Shown: positions 53,068 through 61,015, counted from the first letter of the stretch. The stretch: 64,000 nt of DNA from Candidatus Competibacteraceae bacterium (GCA_016699715.1 CP065007.1:1364001-1428000); one strand, 5' to 3'. Numbers and translations are program-made. Notes: generated from the sequence alone by a model not told the origin.

Positions 53068-54213
53068 TTATAAGGATCTGGCGAGGCGGAACCCCGTGAG
53101 GTAGGTGCGGAACGTCGGCATGCTCCCGTTGCGGAGGGCGGAACGCACCCACGCGGGTTCGCGGCTCCAGGAGCCGCCGCGCAACGACCGGAAGTCGTCC
53201 CCATCTTTGCCGGCGCACCGCATCTCCGCTCCACCGTAATCTCCGTCATAACGCGAGCCGGTCCATTCCCGCACGTTGCCATGCACCTGATACAGCCCCC
53301 AAGGGTTCGGCTGAAACTGGTCCACCGGAACCGTTTTTTCACGATAGATCCCTTTTCGTCCGTGTGAACCGTAGGTGTAATTCCCGTTATAGTTCGCTTG
53401 ATCGGTAGTAATGCTGTTTCCCCACCAAAACGCCGTCTCCGTCCCCGCCCGCGCTGCGTATTCCCATTCGGCTTCGGTCGGCAACCGATACGCCTGGCCC
53501 GTTTGCGCCGATAGCCACTCGGTATAGTCCACCGCATCGTGCCAATTAACATCAATCACTGGACGGTTACCTCGGCCCCAGCCAAAGTCCTTAGGCAGCT
53601 CTCGTCCGGTCGCGACACAAAAGCGGTCGTACTCGTCGAAGGTGACGGCATATTGACCGATGGCAAAGGGCTGCTCGATCTTCACCCGATGCCGGCGTTC
53701 GTCGCTGTCCCGTCCCACTTCGCTCTCCGGCGAACCCATCCAGAACTCACCCGCCGAAATCACGATCATCGCGGGACCCTCAGTGCCATCGCGCAACCGG
53801 TCTTGGAACACCGTGAAGGGTTTCAGGGGTGAAGGCGAGGATGCAGACGGCGCAACGGACTGGCGGGGCGGTTCCGGCACGGGTCGAGGTCGCTCGACGC
53901 TGGCAACCGACATCCCCAACGCCAGCGCCCACGACTCCACCGCCCAGCGCGCCGCGTTTTCGGCCAAGCCCAATTCGTCTTCGAGCCGCTGGATCAGCCG
54001 CCCCAACACCAGCGCGGGCGGCACACTCGCAGAGGCGTTGATCAACTCCTCCGCCACCCGGCTCTTCAGGGCGTTGACCAGAACAAAGATTTCCCGCTTG
54101 TATTGTCCACAATAATCCTTCAGCAACGCCTCGCAGCGGCGCGGGTCGTCGCACAGCGAGCGACCGTATTGGACGATCAATTCGCGGAGCTTCTGGCGGG
54201 GCAGATCGTTCAC
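53068..54213 (-). CDS. Shared adaptor-like domain fused to a SUMF1 (FGE-sulfatase) domain
   Basis: 381 residues. The N-terminal 105 residues match those of the DUF1566 protein closely (RQKLRELIVQYGRSLC, DPRRCEALLKDYCGQYKREI, AARWAVESWALALGM). After a Pro-rich linker the SUMF1 domain (about 145-381) has SAGEFWMGSPESEVGRDSD, YAVTFDEYDRF, LPTEAEWEYAARAGTE, NPWGLYQVHGNVREW and FRSLRGGSW, ending TYLTGFRLARSL. The Cys pair needed for formylglycine generation is not evident, so binding is likelier than catalysis. The start is a GTG with GAGGAAG upstream. The C-terminal RGGSW...GFRLAR layout resembles variable regions of DGR target proteins. Confidence 0.85.
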   Translation of the reverse strand: MNDLPRQKLRELIVQYGRSLCDDPRRCEALLKDYCGQYKREIFVLVNALKSRVAEELINASASVPPALVLGRLIQRLEDELGLAENAARWAVESWALALGMSVASVERPRPVPEPPRQSVAPSASSPSPLKPFTVFQDRLRDGTEGPAMIVISAGEFWMGSPESEVGRDSDERRHRVKIEQPFAIGQYAVTFDEYDRFCVATGRELPKDFGWGRGNRPVIDVNWHDAVDYTEWLSAQTGQAYRLPTEAEWEYAARAGTETAFWWGNSITTDQANYNGNYTYGSHGRKGIYREKTVPVDQFQPNPWGLYQVHGNVREWTGSRYDGDYGGAEMRCAGKDGDDFRSLRGGSWSREPAWVRSALRNGSMPTFRTYLTGFRLARSL

Positions 54214-54314
54214 GACACTTCCTCGATGATTGCTGGAATATCAATATCACTTGTCTCATGGATATAGCATACTCAATTTCGTCGAATCTAGCCCGCCCTC
54301 GTTCCGATCCAGCC

Positions 54315-54344
54315 AAGCCCCGTTCCCAGCCCGGAACGGGGCTT
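54315..54344 (+). terminator. Strong hairpin upstream of ettA
   Basis: A perfect 12-bp stem (54315-54326 and 54333-54344) with loop CAGCCC; the right arm ends in TT and is followed by TTCG. It lies between two divergent genes, so it does not end a known transcript and may be an attenuator in the ettA leader. Confidence 0.5.
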
Positions 54345-54434
54345 TTCGTCGCCCGCGCCGTCTTTCCCCTTTACGGCTTGGCGGGCAATGGTTAGATTGG
54401 CCGCCTCCCGCCAACCACCACCGAACCGGATCGC

Positions 54435-56099
54435 ATGGCCCAATACATCTACACCATGAACCGCGTGGGCAAAGTCGTACCGCCCAAGCGCGAGATTCTC
54501 AAGGATATTTCCCTATCGTTCTTTCCCGGCGCCAAGATCGGCGTGCTCGGTCTGAACGGCTCCGGCAAATCCACCCTGCTACGCATCATGGCCGGCATCG
54601 ACACCGACATTCTCGGCGAGGCCCGCCCGCAATCCGGCATCCATATCGGCTTCCTGCCGCAGGAGCCGCAACTCGACCCCAGCAAGGACGTGCGCGGCAA
54701 CATCGAAGAAGCCGTCGAGCCGATCAAGGCCGCCCAGGCCCGGCTCGATGAAATCTATGCCGCCTACGCCGATCCGGACGCCGATTTCGACAAGCTGGCC
54801 GCCGAACAGGCCGAACTGGAAGCCCACCTGCACGCCACCGACGGCCATAACCTGGATCGCACCCTGGATGTCGCCGCCGAAGCGCTGCGCCTACCGCCCT
54901 GGGATGCGGAGGTGGCTCAACTGTCCGGTGGCGAAAAACGCCGGGTCGCGCTGTGCCGGCTACTACTGTCCAAGCCCGACATGCTGCTGCTGGACGAGCC
55001 GACCAACCATCTCGACGCCGAGTCGGTGGCCTGGCTGGAGCGTTTCCTGCGGGATTACTCCGGCACCGTGGTCGCCGTCACCCACGACCGCTACTTCCTC
55101 GACAACGTCGCCGGCTGGATTCTGGAGCTGGATCGCGGTCGCGGCATCCCCTGGGAGGGCAACTATTCCTCCTGGCTGGACCAGAAGGAAAAGCGGCTGG
55201 AAATCGAAGAGAAACAGGAGACCGCTCACACCAAGGCCATGAAGGCGGAACTGGAATGGGTGCGCGCCAACCCCAAGGGCCGCCACGCCAAGAGCAAGGC
55301 CCGTGTGGCCCGCTTCGAGGAACTGGAATCGCAGGAATTCCAGAAGCGTAACGAGACCCAGGATCTGTACATCCCACCGGGGCCGCGGCTGGGCGATCTG
55401 GTGGTGGAAGCGACGCAGTTACGGAAAGGCTTTGGCGACCGGCTGCTGATCGACGGGCTCAACTTCAAGCTGCCCAAGGGCGGCATCGTCGGCGTGATCG
55501 GCCCCAATGGCGCCGGCAAGACCACCCTGTTCCGTATGCTGGTCGGTCAGGAACAGCCGGACGACGGAAGCTTGCGCGTCGGCGACACCGTCAAGCTGGC
55601 CTATGTCGATCAGTCGCGCGACAGTCTCGCTCCAGATAAGACCGTCTGGCAGGAAATCTCCGACGGGCTGGATATCATTGCCATCGGCAGCTACCAGATC
55701 AACTCGCGCGCCTACGCCGGCCGCTTCAACTTCAAGGGGCAAGATCAGCAGAAGTTCGTCAAGGATCTATCCGGCGGCGAGCGCAATCGCATTCACCTCG
55801 CCAAACTGCTCAGGAGCGGCGGCAACGTGCTGCTGCTGGACGAGCCGACCAACGATCTGGACGTGGAAACGCTGCGGGCGCTGGAGGAAGCGTTACTGGC
55901 TTTCGCCGGTTGCGCGGTGATCATCTCCCATGATCGCTGGTTCCTGGACCGCATCGCCACCCACATCCTCGCCTTCGAGGGCGATTCGCAGGTGGTGTGG
56001 TTCGAGGGCAACTATGCCGACTACGAGGCCGACCGCAAGCGCCGGCTGGGCGTGGACGCCGACCAGCCGCACCGGATCAAGTACCGGAAGCTGGCTTGA
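54435..56099 (+). CDS. ettA: Energy-dependent translational throttle protein (ABC-F)
   Basis: 554 residues, soluble, no membrane segments. Two ATPase domains: Walker A GLNGSGKST and GPNGAGKTT, signatures LSGGEKRRV and LSGGERNRI, Walker B LLLDEPTNHLD and LLLDEPTNDLD. The P-site tRNA-interacting motif (PtIM) linker holds KGRHAKSKARVARFEEL. The start MAQYIYTMNRVGKVVPPKR and the overall length match EttA, which binds the ribosomal E site and gates the first peptide bond by energy status. It stands alone, with a hairpin about 90 bp upstream. Confidence 0.96.
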   Translation: MAQYIYTMNRVGKVVPPKREILKDISLSFFPGAKIGVLGLNGSGKSTLLRIMAGIDTDILGEARPQSGIHIGFLPQEPQLDPSKDVRGNIEEAVEPIKAAQARLDEIYAAYADPDADFDKLAAEQAELEAHLHATDGHNLDRTLDVAAEALRLPPWDAEVAQLSGGEKRRVALCRLLLSKPDMLLLDEPTNHLDAESVAWLERFLRDYSGTVVAVTHDRYFLDNVAGWILELDRGRGIPWEGNYSSWLDQKEKRLEIEEKQETAHTKAMKAELEWVRANPKGRHAKSKARVARFEELESQEFQKRNETQDLYIPPGPRLGDLVVEATQLRKGFGDRLLIDGLNFKLPKGGIVGVIGPNGAGKTTLFRMLVGQEQPDDGSLRVGDTVKLAYVDQSRDSLAPDKTVWQEISDGLDIIAIGSYQINSRAYAGRFNFKGQDQQKFVKDLSGGERNRIHLAKLLRSGGNVLLLDEPTNDLDVETLRALEEALLAFAGCAVIISHDRWFLDRIATHILAFEGDSQVVWFEGNYADYEADRKRRLGVDADQPHRIKYRKLA

Positions 56100-56495
56100 G
56101 GCCAGCGCACCCAGCACGGCGAGCGAAACCTCAGCCTGTCCAAAAGCGCCTGTATGCCGGGCTTGGCGGTTAGTATACGGGCCTGGGCGGTGGAAAACTT
56201 CGCGCCATACCCGATCATGGGAGGAATGGACACGCCGTTGCCCGTGATCGCAATGAGGGTTCGACGGCGCAAAGCGCCAAGAACTCGAAGTTCGACTCAA
56301 CTCGCGCCCGTTCGTCGGCGCAAAGCGCCGACGAACGCCAGAATTCAGCCGACCGGCGCGGCTCTATCGCGCCGGGTCGGCTGGAATAAACCAGTTAGGC
56401 ATAGTTTCACCCGACTGATAGGCAAAAGGCAAGACTTGACCCCGTTCTACCGATACATCATAAGGGAAATCGTGTCTGACCCCTTTTCTTTCACT
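56100..56495. other. Gene-free boundary of the accessory island with an 80-bp repeat
   Basis: Apart from the repeat at 56257-56336 I see no supported gene. Composition shifts from GC-rich to mixed toward 56400, marking the left edge of the accessory island that runs to about 61.4 kb. Confidence 0.5.
56257..56336 (+). repeat. 80-bp dispersed palindromic repeat, copy 1
   Basis: About 90 percent identical by eye to 61162-61241. It contains two hairpins, GGCGCAAAGCGCC and a longer one with arms GTTCGTCGGCGC/GCGCCGACGAAC-like. The 17-bp core CTCAACTCGCGCCCGTT (56296-56312) is shared with two further sites at 58708-58724 and, inverted, 61019-61035. Confidence 0.8.
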
Positions 56496-56897
56496 CTAAT
56501 CATCTGGATATTTATCAGAGAACTTGTATTCCCTGTCAAGTTTCTCAAATGAGTAGATTGATGAGTCACAAAATACTGAGTAGCCATAGTAGAACGCGTT
56601 GTTTTCTATTGGTATTGTCTTTTTTCTAGAAAAGCATAACCTTGTTGTCCGATCAAAAATCTCATCATACTTCGTGATGAACTCGGTTCTCGATAGATCT
56701 TTTTCGCCATATACCTTGTAGGGAAATGGAAACTTTGTCATCGAAGCGACCTGCTTTTTATCATTTTTTGCTATGGCAGTTTTGAACTTCACCCAGAAAT
56801 GGGAAAATTCAGCACTTTTCACTTTTTGGTTTTGTGCATTTAATCCAATGGGAATCAGAATGAGGAGTGCCAAGGCCATTGCAAGTAAAACTCTCAC
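56496..56897 (-). CDS. Small secreted protein of unknown function
   Basis: 133 residues with a signal peptide (MRVLLAMALALLILIPIGLN, cleaved near NA-Q). The mature part is rich in Lys, Phe and Tyr: EFSHFWVKFKTAI, DKKQVASMTKFPFPYKVYG and two Cys. The pattern FW..FK.AI....K..VAS...FPF resembles small periplasmic proteins I have seen as hypotheticals. Base composition is AT-richer than the core genes, consistent with recent transfer. The start is GTG at 56897; an internal ATG at 56879 is possible. Confidence 0.6.
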   Translation of the reverse strand: MRVLLAMALALLILIPIGLNAQNQKVKSAEFSHFWVKFKTAIAKNDKKQVASMTKFPFPYKVYGEKDLSRTEFITKYDEIFDRTTRLCFSRKKTIPIENNAFYYGYSVFCDSSIYSFEKLDREYKFSDKYPDD

Positions 56898-57061
56898 AGA
56901 CTTTTCCCTACCTTCGACTAGTGAGATTCCAAGTTTGGCGTGCTTGTAAAAGGGGACAGATTTATTTCTGCTCGTTATCGAAAATCATTCTGCGGAACTT
57001 AAATAAATCCGCCCCCTTTTCTGCTTCTTCAATCTTTTCAGCAGTAGCCGTTCTCCCCCCT

Positions 57062-58057
57062 CTACCGGGGCAAGGGGGCAAGAGGCAATCCGGCGCGGCG
57101 GTTGGCGATGGCGCGTTCGAGAGTGCGCCAAGGGGAGTGGCCACGCTGGCGACAGGTATCGATGACGCTGGCGAGCAGAGCGAAGACCCGCGAACCCACC
57201 GGGGTGCGGGTACCGTGACTGATCTTGCGCGCGATCACCCAATGGCGTAGTGCCCGCTCTGCTACATTGTTGGTCAGTGGCAGTTCGGGATGACTCAGCA
57301 CCTGGAAGATGGCTTCCCAGTCGTTGAGCAACTCCACCGCCAAGGCGTGGGTTTTGGCGTGGGCGTGACCCTGGCGCCGTTCGCAGGCCGCGCGCAACGC
57401 GGCCAGTACCATCATGTGTTGGGTCGGCGGCGCGACCGGCGGCGGACCTTCACGGGCCGCGTAGACCGCCGCCATCAGCGCCTCCAAGGTCTCCAGCACG
57501 AACCGGCCAAAGACACGGGCCTCGCGGTCGCCACTCTCGGCCAAGCCCCGCGCCTTGCGAATCAGGTGCGCCCAACAGCGTAACCGGCGCGGGTGGTTGC
57601 GGTAGGCCATCCAGCCATCGCTCATCAGCCAGCCGCTAAAACCGTCCAGCACGTTTTCGACCAGCTCCTTGCCGCGCCCGGCCACGTAGTACAGGGTCGC
57701 GGTCGCCGCGACAAACACCCACAGCCACAGCGGCCGACCGTGTTCGGGCCAGGAGGTTTCGTCGGCGTGCAGCAGATGACTGTCCAGAACCGCCTGGACG
57801 AGTTCGTCTTCCGCCGGCGCCACGGCCGCGCCGGCTTCGTGGAGCGTCCGATGGATCGTGCCGGTACTCAGCTTCAGTCCCAGCCACTCTTCCAGGAATT
57901 CGCGAATCCGCGCCCGCGACAGCCGGAACCGGAAAGCCAGTGCCACGATCAGCGCCGCCAACCCCGGCCCCACCAGCCGCCATTCACTCAACTCGATCCC
58001 CGCCAGCAGCGGGTCCACCCCCCCCTTGACCGGCCACCGCCCGGGTCCGATGACCAC
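57062..58057 (-). pseudogene. IS66-type transposase, catalytic part (out of frame with its N-terminus)
   Basis: 331 codons. Contains the IS66 core: GPGLAALIVALAFRFRLSRA, LSTGTIHRTLHEAG, HADETSWPEHGRPLWLWVF, YYVAGRGKELVENVL, DGWMAYRNHPRRLRCWAHL with the second acidic residue, and LPLTNNVAERALRHWVIARK with the terminal Glu. These cover the DDE positions. The reading frame joins the zinc-finger half only after a one-base change at the G8 run 58018-58025. A nearly full-length transposase is therefore split in two. Confidence 0.85.
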
Positions 58058-58535
58058 AGGCGCAGGGCACCTCGTAATAGCGATGGTCCACCACCCACAC
58101 GGTCAGCCCCGGTCGCGCCGGATCGCCCCAGTGCAGGTCGACCGCCTGAAACCCGGTGTAGGCCACCGCGCCCACCGGGTCCAGCGGCCGGCCACAGCCG
58201 GCGCAGGTGTCGGGGTAATGGGCCTGTTCGGCATTCGCTTGGAACACCTGCGTGCGGCCCACCCCCGGCGCTCCCGGTTGCTTGCCCGGTTTGCGGGCCG
58301 CGGGGACCTTCGCCGGTTTCGCCTCGGCCGATGGCCGTTCCGCTGACTCCGGCTTCGCCTCCGCCGACTCGGGTCCCTCGTCCGCCGCATCGGCGGCATC
58401 CGATTTCGGCCCGCCACCCGGTCGGTCCCACGGCGCCCGACGGCTCGGCGGCCGCGAACTGTTGTCCGGTCCCTGATTCAACCGGTCCAGCGCCTCCTTC
58501 AAATCGTCCAGCAGCTTGCCCGACAGCGCACGCAC
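57984..58535 (-). pseudogene. IS66-type transposase, N-terminal zinc-finger part
   Basis: 183 codons. Has LSGKLLDDLKEALDRLNQ and NSSRPPSRRAPWD, a low-complexity Glu/Ala/Lys linker, GKQPGAPG, then the zinc ribbon CAGCGRPLDP and VVDHRYYEVPCACGHRTR of IS66 transposases. It runs out of frame after a run of eight G on the coding strand (58018-58025) and ends 74 bp later. Removing one G would fuse it to the catalytic half. The start codon is uncertain; GTG 58535 follows an in-frame stop upstream. Confidence 0.8.
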
Positions 58536-58695
58536 CTCGGCCTCCCCCAGCGAATCCAGGTAGGCTTGGTCTCATTGGCGCAGGCTATGTGGGCTGAGGT
58601 GCATGGTGGTTGATCGTGGGGCTGGACTCTAGTTTTCCATACCTACTCCCCGAGGGGAAGTTAGCCATTACCGGGAGGGGTGTGAAGAGTTACCC

Positions 58696-58727
58696 TGCGG
58701 GATGACCCTCAACTCGCGCCCGTTAGG
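58696..58727 (+). repeat. 32-nt repeat, inverted partner at 61016-61047
   Basis: Exact reverse-complement match to 61016-61047 over 32 nt, and shares the 17-bp core of the 80-bp repeat. The pair brackets about 2.3 kb containing the secreted-protein gene and the IS630 element. Confidence 0.8.
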
Positions 58728-58741
58728 GCCATGACAGGGCT

Positions 58742-58770
58742 TTGACAGGCAGAATCAATTGGCCTAAGGT
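58742..58770 (+). promoter_or_regulatory. Promoter of the 58863 secreted-protein gene
   Basis: TTGACA (58742-58747), a 17-bp spacer and TAAGGT (58765-58770). The -35 is perfect and the -10 is weak. Confidence 0.45.
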
Positions 58771-58862
58771 ATTTGCGCCCTTAGCACCATTGAAAGCCCT
58801 TTAAGGGCGTAAGTAAGCCTCCGACTAAGCCGGAGGTAATTTAACTAATAGGAGAAATAAAT

Positions 58863-59480
58863 ATGTCGAAACGATCACCTTACTTTTCAGTAAGCGCACT
58901 TTTGATTACATTGTCCTTGGCGGCATTTGTTAGCGTGGCACAAGCGAAGCAATGCGTCTGGAACAAAGCGGGCTTCATTCTGGAGGTACATTGGTATAAG
59001 CCAGGTGACGTACTCTATGATGAGAAGGGGGAATTCTATATTCGTACCACAGGCAATAACCACAAACCAGTAGCTCCTGCACAGCTTGATGTCTATCCTG
59101 TTGCTCAAGGTCGCTGTTGGGAAGGAAAAGAGCAGATGACGGCTGTTCTCGCGATTAAGGATGGTCATCTCTTTAACACATTGATGACTGCAGGTACGAC
59201 AATCGTAGCTGGAGCAGCAACTGGACTTGCCGGGACAGCCGTTTGTGCCGCATCCGTTGGAACACTTTGTTTTGCTGCAGTCGTTGGGGGGGTGGCAACT
59301 ACTGGAGCGCTAACAACAGCAATGCAGCTTTCAGCGAAAACGCCGGAGCTCAAGGGTACAATCCCCAATGCATTTGCCATCACAGTCCCAGGTGCTCGTG
59401 GTACGGAGTATCAAAATCGCTGGCTCGACGTTTGGGGCACTGTGATATCTCCTCAACTCGGTCCCGGCGGTCCGCTTTGA
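58863..59480 (+). CDS. Exported protein with glycine-rich hydrophobic segment
   Basis: 205 residues. A signal peptide (ending SVAQA-K) is followed by a soluble part, CVWNKAGFILEVHWYKPGDV and YIRTTGNNHKPVAPAQ. Then comes a long Gly/Ala/Thr/Val stretch (about 115-160: TTIVAGAATGLAGTAVCAA, FAAVVGGVATTGALTTAM) with repeated GxxxG spacing. That stretch could insert in a membrane. The end is GARGTEYQNRWLDVWGTV. I do not recognise the family. AGGAGAAATAAAT precedes the ATG. It is AT-richer than core genes and lies in the IS-rich island. Confidence 0.65.
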   Translation: MSKRSPYFSVSALLITLSLAAFVSVAQAKQCVWNKAGFILEVHWYKPGDVLYDEKGEFYIRTTGNNHKPVAPAQLDVYPVAQGRCWEGKEQMTAVLAIKDGHLFNTLMTAGTTIVAGAATGLAGTAVCAASVGTLCFAAVVGGVATTGALTTAMQLSAKTPELKGTIPNAFAITVPGARGTEYQNRWLDVWGTVISPQLGPGGPL

Positions 59481-59571
59481 TTTACCCCAACCTAAAGGAT
59501 GCTTGAACACACGGTGCATGATATCCAAAAAAAGTGTCAGCCATTGCATTATGTGTGTATACTTTAGCTAA

Positions 59572-59709
59572 TTCCAATTGCGGGGTGTCCATCTGAGTGC
59601 GGTGGACACCAGATATTGTGATCTTGACCATCGAAGCGCCCTTTCTATGGTGTGTCAAGATCTAATCCATAGGCACTACCGCACTCAGATGGACACCCCG
59701 CTTCCAATT
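59572..59709. mobile_element. 122-bp MITE with 8-bp target duplication
   Basis: The element spans 59580-59701, with perfect 24-bp terminal inverted repeats (59580-59603 and 59678-59701). It is flanked on each side by TTCCAATT (59572-59579 and 59702-59709), an 8-bp direct repeat. The interior has a second inverted pair, GATCTTGAC/GTCAAGATC, so the whole unit can fold as one hairpin. There is no coding capacity. It sits inside the terminal region of the IS630 element. The 8-bp duplication excludes an IS630 origin, because that family duplicates TA. Confidence 0.85.
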
Positions 59710-60221
59710 TTAACTTCTTTGAAGGATTGGAAATTAAAAGTCAGTAATGATTTGAGGGTGCCTTTTTTCTTTACATGAGCGGTTTTAATGAAATCGAGAA
59801 TCGCGCTTTTAAATTCTGGATACGCGGGATAATAGCGGGCGTGCAAGCAGCATTTTTTCACCCACTTCCAGAACCGTTCGATCAGGTTGAATTGGGGCGA
59901 ATAGGCCGGGAGAAACAGCAGTTCGATGTTCAAGGCGGCGGCGGTGTCCTGAACCAGCCGACAGCGCGGGTAGCGGGCATTGTCCAGCACCACCGTGATC
60001 GGCACCGTCAAGCCCAGCGCCGCCCGTTTGTACAGCATCCGGCAGACGTGCTGGCTGTTGATATAGGCGTCCGTGGTGACGGTGATCAGTTGATGGGTCG
60101 TCGCGTTCAAGGCCCCCAGCACGCTGAGCCGATGCCGGCCACTGGGCGTCGGCTGCCAGCAGCGCGCCAGGCACCAGACCCAACTCAGGAACAGCCCGTG
60201 GACGAAGTGGGCGGCGTCCAA
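59685..60221 (-). CDS. IS630-type transposase, catalytic half (OrfB frame)
   Basis: 178 codons. Has DAAHFVHGLFLSWVWC (first Asp), TVVLDNARYPRCRLVQD (second Asp), LPAYSPQFNLIERFWKWVKK (Glu), and a basic tail: the DDE set of IS630/Tc1. The final residues KIGSGVSI are encoded by the inserted MITE, so the native C-terminus is slightly altered. It is read by a -1 shift from the upstream frame at T9 (60220-60228). Confidence 0.82.
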   Translation of the reverse strand: MDAAHFVHGLFLSWVWCLARCWQPTPSGRHRLSVLGALNATTHQLITVTTDAYINSQHVCRMLYKRAALGLTVPITVVLDNARYPRCRLVQDTAAALNIELLFLPAYSPQFNLIERFWKWVKKCCLHARYYPAYPEFKSAILDFIKTAHVKKKGTLKSLLTFNFQSFKEVKIGSGVSI

Positions 60222-60748
60222 AAAAAAACTTCGCGCCGTCCGGCTTGCGCCTCTTCCAGCCGCGGGGTCAGCGCCTCGGCTTCGAAGCGGGCCTGTTCCG
60301 CCCGGCGTTCCGCCGTCGGCGCCGGTCCCGGGATCGCCCCGCTCTTGCGCCGTCGCAATCCAAACTGTTTGAGCACCTTGCCCACTTGGGCGGGACTGCG
60401 CTCGATCCCGGTCAGTTCGGCGATGCGGGCACGGGCCTCGACCAGGGTTGCCGGCGGGCGCCGCGCGAACGCCGCCACGATCACCCCTTCATACGGCGCC
60501 AGCGCGCTGCGGGCTTGGCGGAATCGACAGCTCGTCAGCGCCGCCCAGCCGCCCTCTTGATACAATCGCAGGTAGCCAATCAGGGTTGGCTTGGTGATCC
60601 CCAGACTCGCGCAAATCGCTTGATGCGACCTGCCCTCACTCTTCAGATAAAGCGCCGTCAACCGTTGCCGCACCCGGGGATGCGGATGATGAATTCGTTC
60701 GTGACGCAGGCGTTCCCGCGTCTCATCAGAGAAAACCAGTCGAATCAT
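60185..60748 (-). CDS. IS630-type transposase, N-terminal DNA-binding half (OrfA frame)
   Basis: 187 codons. A helix-turn-helix region (HPHPRVRQRLTALYLKSEGR, then HQAICASLGITKPTLIGYLR) and a second one (ATLVEARARIAELTGIERS, PAQVGKVLKQFGLRRRK) form the paired DNA-binding domain. It reads REVFF at T9, then runs out of frame. A -1 shift there gives REVFFLDAAHFVHG, the normal IS630 continuation. Programmed frameshifting or slippage is common in this family. Confidence 0.82.
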   Translation of the reverse strand: MIRLVFSDETRERLRHERIHHPHPRVRQRLTALYLKSEGRSHQAICASLGITKPTLIGYLRLYQEGGWAALTSCRFRQARSALAPYEGVIVAAFARRPPATLVEARARIAELTGIERSPAQVGKVLKQFGLRRRKSGAIPGPAPTAERRAEQARFEAEALTPRLEEAQAGRREVFFWTPPTSSTGCS

Positions 60749-60831
60749 GGTGCGCGCTCCAGCCTCTTTCAGGCCTTCCGATTAACCCTCGGAACACCGT
60801 AAAACAAAACAACTATAAAGTAAATTTTGAC

Positions 60832-61008
60832 TTAATTTAAAGTATAGTAATAGCTTCCGTATGCCGTCCACGGCGATCCCTTATTGAAACAGGCTGCGAT
60901 AGCCTTTGTTCCAATCGCCCCACTCCACACGCCCTGTGGAGATGGCGCTGCTGCAAACACAGCGAATGGTGCCAATTGCAGCAACAGGAAAAGTTGGCGC
61001 CCGAACAT
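60832..61008 (-). pseudogene. Small secreted protein truncated by the IS630 element
   Basis: 58 codons. A strong AGGAG site 5 bp before ATG 61008 leads into a signal peptide (MFGRQLFLLLQLAPFAVFAA) and a short mature part GVWSGAIGTKAIAACFNKGS. It breaks off after YYY where the IS630 end begins; the last three codons come from the IS. The upstream part of its leader is the inverted 32-nt repeat. Confidence 0.55.
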
Positions 61009-61015
61009 GATGACT

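Larger units (their letters stand above)
58543..58862 (+). other. Leader region of the secreted-protein gene with stem-loops
   Basis: No gene of its own. It holds one arm of a 32-nt inverted repeat (58696-58727), a promoter, and two stem-loops. CGCCCTTA pairs with TAAGGGCG around 58775-58810, and CCTCCG pairs with CGGAGG at 58818-58836, just before the AGGAG ribosome site. This could be a structured 5' leader. Confidence 0.5.
59562..60842 (-). mobile_element. IS630-family element, interrupted by a MITE
   Basis: Both sides show TA followed by CTTTA (59560-59566 on plus, 60838-60844 on minus), consistent with IS630 insertion at TA. Once the MITE and one 8-bp repeat are removed, the two terminal 25 bp match at about 16 positions. 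Net length is then about 1.15 kb, normal for IS630. The transposase is in two overlapping frames (60185-60748 and 59685-60221) linked by a T9 run. The right end truncates the small secreted protein at 60832-61008. Confidence 0.7.

Noticed and set aside
49094..54213. A restriction or CBASS-type defence island
   Set aside because: No nuclease, cyclase, HORMA or NLR-type protein is present; only the kinase, phosphatase and VWA triad with binding domains can be supported.
56257..56336. CRISPR array suspected from repeated palindromic units
   Set aside because: The copies are kilobases apart, not regularly spaced, and no cas genes are present.
59331..59549. A 72-codon minus-strand ORF that could continue the gene broken by the IS630 element
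   Set aside because: Joining the flanks keeps a frame open, but it runs antisense to the exported-protein gene and shows no domain; I see no proof the two belong together.
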